Source: Lachnospiraceae bacterium (lineage in GTDB: Bacteria; Bacillota; Clostridia; Lachnospirales; Lachnospiraceae). Taken from it: a DNA stretch of 64,000 bases. Positions 60,302 through 64,000 of this stretch are shown in pieces. The position numbers were made by a program, and so were the translations under genes. Position 1 is the stretch's first letter. Every line of letters begins with the position of its first letter. The notes under the pieces are model-generated. The model did not search any database. It was not told the DNA's origin and saw only the letters and a program-made list of their open reading frames with translations. The DNA is taken from assembly GCA_022792335.1 (NCBI GenBank), contig JAAWAV010000007.1:40193-104192 (forward strand), written 5' to 3'.

Positions 60302-61482
60302 GTGAAAAACAAAGCCTGTATTTTGAACTGATGGGCTCGTTTTCTTATGGATATATGGAAGGCGGGAATATAAGCAAGAGAGGAACTGTGCCTAAGGCCG
60401 GGAGGATCCCCCGGTCTTTTTTACAGTATTTCCTTGTACACCACGGGAGGAGTATTTCTTCAGAGGAGCTTCTGGAAGAATTTTGGCCGGACCATGACGG
60501 CGTCTCCACCGATACTTTGCGGCGCATGTTATTTAAAATCAGAAAACTTTTAAGGACCATGTTCCCGGAACAGGAAAATCTGCTGCTCACGCTTCCGGGA
60601 TGCTACGTCTGGAATCCGGATGTTCAGGTGGAGCTGGATACCGGGCAGTTTGAAATAGCCTGTCTGGAGGCAGGGAAATGCTCTGGAGAAGCGCAGGAGC
60701 GTTTGCTCTTTTCGGCTGTTTCCCTGTACAAAGGCGATTTCCTCCCAGATAATGACAGCGACTGGACTATGGGGCTCAGACAGTATTACCGGGCGCTTTA
60801 TCTGGACGCATGTCGGACGCTTCTCGCGTTACTTGAGAAAAAAGAAAAATGGACGGAGATCCTGAGGATCAGCGAACAGGCATACAGGACTGATTTTGCC
60901 GTAGAGGATTTTACAGTTCGCGCTATGCAGGCGCTGATTGCAATGGGGCAACCGGAGCAGGCCATTGAAAAATATGAAGCCTTTCAGACGAAAATGCTGG
61001 AAGAGTTGGGACTGCCTCCCACAGGCCGGGTAGAACAGATGTATATACTGGCGTCAGGACTTCGCAGACGGAACACAGGAGTCCCGGATATTTTTAAATT
61101 GTTATGTGAGGAGGGTGGAGAAGAAAAGGCATTTTTCTGTACCTTTGAGATGTTTCAAAGTGTCGTGGCCCTGGAACGACGGCATTTGGCCCGTACAGAA
61201 GAGAAATCAGCTTTGACCATCGTCGGGCTGGAAGGAGGGGACGATTCCTCCACCGATATGCGGAGGCTGGAACGGATTCTTTCAGAGGGACTCAGGGCAG
61301 GAGATCCTGTTGCCAGATTGGGGACTGATTCCTATATCTTTATGCTGGCAGGCGCCGATATGGAGGGAGCCAGGCTGGTGACAAGCAGGCTTGACCGGGC
61401 ATTTCACAAGACATACCGGCATTCAAAAGCTAGGCTTACCTATCATATCGCCCCGCTCGGGGCAGAACAGAAAGAAAAATAG
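60298..61482 (+). CDS. BTAD/SARP-like transcriptional regulator with degenerate GGDEF-like C-terminus
   Basis: A 394-residue protein. It has an OmpR-type winged helix (about 40-110; SISSEELLEEFWPDH, LRRMLFKIRKLL), then a bacterial transcriptional activator domain of TPR-like helices (about 115-245). The C-terminal domain (about 265-390) has RLGTDSYIFMLAGAD where GGDEF proteins have RLGGDEFxxLL, so it is probably a non-catalytic GGDEF relative. Translation is coupled to the AP2 gene. It may control the following small gene and the large surface protein. Confidence 0.85.
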   Translation: MSEKQSLYFELMGSFSYGYMEGGNISKRGTVPKAGRIPRSFLQYFLVHHGRSISSEELLEEFWPDHDGVSTDTLRRMLFKIRKLLRTMFPEQENLLLTLPGCYVWNPDVQVELDTGQFEIACLEAGKCSGEAQERLLFSAVSLYKGDFLPDNDSDWTMGLRQYYRALYLDACRTLLALLEKKEKWTEILRISEQAYRTDFAVEDFTVRAMQALIAMGQPEQAIEKYEAFQTKMLEELGLPPTGRVEQMYILASGLRRRNTGVPDIFKLLCEEGGEEKAFFCTFEMFQSVVALERRHLARTEEKSALTIVGLEGGDDSSTDMRRLERILSEGLRAGDPVARLGTDSYIFMLAGADMEGARLVTSRLDRAFHKTYRHSKARLTYHIAPLGAEQKEK

Positions 61483-61537
61483 AGATCCGTTTCAGGCTAA
61501 AAAGGAACGGATCGTTCACGGTAGTTCATTATAATAG

Positions 61538-61563
61538 TACCATCAGTTGACAAGAACACCTGC
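61538..61563 (+). repeat. Dispersed 26-bp motif, copy D
   Basis: TACCATCAGTTGACAAGAACACCTGC, direct repeat of the 59266 copy 2.27 kb away. The two bracket the AP2 and BTAD genes. Confidence 0.6.
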
Positions 61564-61593
61564 TCTTAAATGAATATAGAAGGAGGAGGCGCT

Positions 61594-61968
61594 GTGCTTT
61601 ATGAGAGAATGATTCCCTGCGATAGCAGAGAAGCAGTAGTCACAGTTATATCTTATACAAACGGCATTATGACAGGGAACTTGGGGCATCCGAGGCTCTA
61701 TAAAAGAGAAGAGTTCCGGAGCCTGTCGCAGATGATCCTTCTTCTGAATGGGGTATTGGATTTGGAGAGCTGTCCAAATCCCCCGTTGCCTTTACGCTAT
61801 ATGGAACATGACGTTAGAAAGAGCATGGGAGTGTTCCGCATCCAAGTTCTTTTTCGGGAACATAGTACCTGGCAGGGGAGGTTGATTTGGCAAGAGGAAA
61901 ACAAGGAATTTGTTTTTCGTAGCGTCATGGAACTGATACAGATGCTCGACGAGATTCTGGCAATGTAA
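61594..61968 (+). CDS. Unknown small protein between the BTAD regulator and the surface protein
   Basis: A 124-residue, mixed alpha/beta, cytosolic protein. It has an N-terminal VVTVISYTNGIMTGNLGHPRLYKREEFRSLSQMILLLNGVLDLESCPNPPLPL and a C-terminal STWQGRLIWQEENKEFVFRSVMELIQMLDEIL. I recognise no characterised family, although the DLESCPNPPLPL and TWQGRLIW blocks look like conserved cores. The GTG at 61594, 7 nt after AAGGAGG, is chosen over ATG 61570, whose codon overlaps the purine-rich site region. It precedes the surface protein by 86 bp. Confidence 0.7.
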   Translation: MLYERMIPCDSREAVVTVISYTNGIMTGNLGHPRLYKREEFRSLSQMILLLNGVLDLESCPNPPLPLRYMEHDVRKSMGVFRIQVLFREHSTWQGRLIWQEENKEFVFRSVMELIQMLDEILAM

Positions 61969-62054
61969 CAGGAGCAAAGCGGAACGCCTGAAAACGATAT
62001 TTTGACTGTAAATGGAACCAGAGGATTTTAGTTTTTGAAAGGAGGATGTCAGAG

Positions 62055-64000
62055 ATGACGACAAAAGGGAAAAAGCGATTTTTGGCAAAGTTTTTGTCGG
62101 CTCTGCTGATCATAGGGCTGCTGTTAAACACAGCGGGCACAGCAGCCCTTGCAGAGGCGGATGAGTCGGCAGAGACAGTCAGGACGACAGAAATTGCAGA
62201 ACCCGAGGCAAAAGAGCCAAAACAAGAAACCGCAGAGTTGCCGGAAGGAGCCGGGACGCAAGAGAGTGCGGAACCGTCTGAAGGGACAGAAGAAATTATG
62301 AAGCTGTCCTCGGAAACCGGAACAAAAGTAGGTTTGGAGCCGGAAGAAGAAACCGAGACGCAAGAGGTTATAAAGCCGACGGAAGCTATGACAGAAAGCG
62401 TCACGGAGCCAGCAGAGGCTATGACAGAAAGCGCTATGGAGCCAGCAGAGGCTACGACAGAAAGCGCTGCGGAGCCAACGGAGGCTACGACAGGCGCTGT
62501 GGAGCCAGAAGAGGCTGTGACAGAAAGCGCTATGGAGCCGAGGGAAGATCGCGGGACAGAATCGGTTGTAGAACCGATAGAAAACCCTGGAATAGAAGTG
62601 ATTCCAGAAGAGAATCCGGCGGAAACGCTGGCTGTGGCCTCTGAAACAGAGCTAATGGAAGAAACGCCGGAGGCAGTCCGGGCATTTTTGGAAGCGGCAA
62701 AAGCGCTGCCTTCTCCCGCTCAAATCACTCCGCAAAATGCAGAAGCGATCGGCGGACAGGTAAACGCCGCCCTTGATCTGTGGGACGCTCTCGATGAGAC
62801 GCTTGGCGAACGTGACGACGTGACAGAAGCTCTGGAAACTGTCTATGCAGTTTATGAGGCGGTGCTTGGGGCAGAAGAAAGTGTTGCGGAAGAAGAACCT
62901 GCACTCTATGCAACGAATGGAAACAAAATTCCTGTCGGCGTCGGGACCACAGACCAGAATGTCACAAAGACTGCTTTTATCACTTATGACGAGTGGAAAA
63001 AAGGCGGGGTTGCTGCATTGGGTGTAAGCGGGGATAATGCCGACGAAAACAGATATGGAACAGTCGTAGTGGAGCCAGATGGAAACACGGAGACTGTTGA
63101 TTGCGGCAATATGACGTTTTATACCTATTACGGGATTGCCGTATCTACGAATTGGAAAGAGAACGGAGGATTACCTTGGCTCATGCAGTGCCCGAGCTGG
63201 CTGGATTGCTGGTTTAGCGCAGACGGCGGCGTTTTGTCGATACATTTCAAAGCGAAGCCGGGCGCTAAGGCGGGCCAGTCTGGAACAGTAAGGGTAAATT
63301 ATGGCGCCAGTTGGGTCGTTGTGACAAATAATGGCTTTGAGGGAGAAGACAATGGCAAGGCAATTGGCGACATTTATTATAACGTGACGGTCGGCGGCGA
63401 AGGTTCGTCAGTTCCAGAAAAACCGGATGCGCCTGACAAAAATAATATAACACTTAAGTATGTGTTTGTCCAATGTCAGGATTCGACATGGGATAAGGCA
63501 AACCACAGTGCGCCTGCCAGGTTATTTTACGATGGCGAGACAACGATGGAACCTGGAGAAGTCATTGAAAACACATCCGACGATTTTGATAAAAATACTT
63601 ATCCTTATCAGTGTACAGTGAAGCTCAAGGGGGACTTCTATGTAAATCTCTGGAATCGCAGTCTTGCGGGCCGCCTGGGAACCCATTATCTTCATTCCGA
63701 GCCAAAGGACATTACTTTTTACTATTCTGCTGCAGAGGGAAAATGGAAATGCCCTACCGCCAGTTTAACTCCGTTTGAGAGTTCGGACACAGGAAAGGCG
63801 TACGGATGGCTGGTCAAAATTACGAAAAAGAAACCGGTTGAGCCTGATCCAGTCTATTACTCCGTTTGTTACACCGACGGTGTAAAGGGCGAAATCGTTT
63901 TTTCGGACCAGGTAAAAATGGGGCTGGAGGTAAATGCGGAAACCCCGAAGTTTGTCATGCAGGCAGATACCGTCAAAGAGAATGGAGACGGGACTACTAC
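62055..64000 (+). CDS. Large secreted/surface protein with Glu/Pro/Thr repeats, 3' truncated by the window
   Basis: The frame is open from ATG 62055 (GAAAGGAGGATG upstream) to the window end, 648 codons, and is missing from the ORF track. It has a signal peptide (KKRFLAKFLSALLIIGLLLNTAGTAALAEA). A long acidic, Pro/Thr-rich segment (about 36-205) includes four or five copies of an 11-residue EPAEATTESAM-like unit. A helical stretch (about 220-280) and beta-rich extracellular domains with several Cys follow. It resembles wall-anchored adhesins of gut Firmicutes. Any sorting signal would lie beyond the window. Function unknown. Confidence 0.85.
   Translation, partial: MTTKGKKRFLAKFLSALLIIGLLLNTAGTAALAEADESAETVRTTEIAEPEAKEPKQETAELPEGAGTQESAEPSEGTEEIMKLSSETGTKVGLEPEEETETQEVIKPTEAMTESVTEPAEAMTESAMEPAEATTESAAEPTEATTGAVEPEEAVTESAMEPREDRGTESVVEPIENPGIEVIPEENPAETLAVASETELMEETPEAVRAFLEAAKALPSPAQITPQNAEAIGGQVNAALDLWDALDETLGERDDVTEALETVYAVYEAVLGAEESVAEEEPALYATNGNKIPVGVGTTDQNVTKTAFITYDEWKKGGVAALGVSGDNADENRYGTVVVEPDGNTETVDCGNMTFYTYYGIAVSTNWKENGGLPWLMQCPSWLDCWFSADGGVLSIHFKAKPGAKAGQSGTVRVNYGASWVVVTNNGFEGEDNGKAIGDIYYNVTVGGEGSSVPEKPDAPDKNNITLKYVFVQCQDSTWDKANHSAPARLFYDGETTMEPGEVIENTSDDFDKNTYPYQCTVKLKGDFYVNLWNRSLAGRLGTHYLHSEPKDITFYYSAAEGKWKCPTASLTPFESSDTGKAYGWLVKITKKKPVEPDPVYYSVCYTDGVKGEIVFSDQVKMGLEVNAETPKFVMQADTVKENGDGTT
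62385..62545 (+). repeat. Tandem 33-bp coding repeats in the surface protein
   Basis: Imperfect units of GAGCCAGCAGAGGCTATGAC-AGAAAGCGCTATG repeat four to five times and encode EPAEAMTESAM-type peptides. A slight length change (GGCGCTGTGGAGCC) shows unit loss. Confidence 0.75.

Noticed and set aside
1-64000. tRNA or rRNA genes, plasmid/phage origins, integrases or IS transposases
   Set aside because: I looked for cloverleaf tRNAs with CCA-type ends and for transposase or integrase motifs and saw none. The only cloverleaf-like fold (17006-17280) is far too long and lacks tRNA signatures.

Overview
The window looks like chromosome of an anaerobic, spore-forming member of the Lachnospiraceae (Clostridia), with coding GC that looks near 50% by eye. 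The evidence is the sporulation operon spoIIAA-spoIIAB-sigF-spoVAA-spoVAB-spoVAC, the c-di-AMP pair cdaA-cdaR, addB-addA, a valine T-box, rubrerythrin, an EFR1-type flavodoxin/ferredoxin, and small families common in gut Clostridia (DUF6472, DUF2200, BspA-like LRR). The genus cannot be fixed by eye. Nearly all genes are on the + strand, with strong AGGAGG-type ribosome sites.

Layout. 1-7 kb: 3' part of a phosphohexomutase, then two unknown membrane proteins overlapping cdaA-cdaR, followed by HPr and a polymerase-like membrane protein. 7-16 kb: FMN-binding-like protein (- strand), small alarmone synthetase, addBA. 16-21 kb: C39-like peptidase, a 275-bp cloverleaf inverted-repeat element, a Mn2+ (yybP-ykoY) riboswitch with mntP, an LRR protein, and, on the - strand, a Ca/Na-type antiporter behind a second yybP-ykoY riboswitch. 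21-32 kb: a long co-directional block with an AlkD-like protein, a VWA/MoxR pair, the nickel-pincer cofactor genes larC-larE-larB without larA, a second MoxR/VWA pair, and GNAT enzymes. This is the most interesting block: two metal-chaperone-like AAA+/VWA modules bracket a metal-cofactor pathway.

32-49 kb: a long palindromic element, rubrerythrin, NAD synthetase, upp, an amidohydrolase, an MCP/FIST pair (- strand), EFR1 protein, T-box-valS, a MATE exporter, folC and a TPR membrane protein preceded by an unlisted 50-codon gene. 49-53.5 kb: the forespore operon. It has a SigG-like promoter before spoVA and an unusual ~107-residue low-complexity N-terminus on SpoIIAB.

53.5-64 kb is accessory. 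Synteny breaks right after spoVAC (no spoVAD). Then come a short fragment, a decayed AAA-ATPase/PD-(D/E)XK pseudogene and an AT-rich ABC transporter with a lipoprotein. An XRE repressor follows, divergent from a Zn-ribbon/AP2 protein whose promoter spacer holds a perfect operator-like palindrome. Next are a BTAD regulator with a degenerate GGDEF-like tail, an unknown small protein, and a large secreted repeat protein running off the end. A dispersed ~26-bp motif (TACCRTC...TGACAAG-like) recurs at four intergenic sites; two copies bracket the AP2/BTAD genes.
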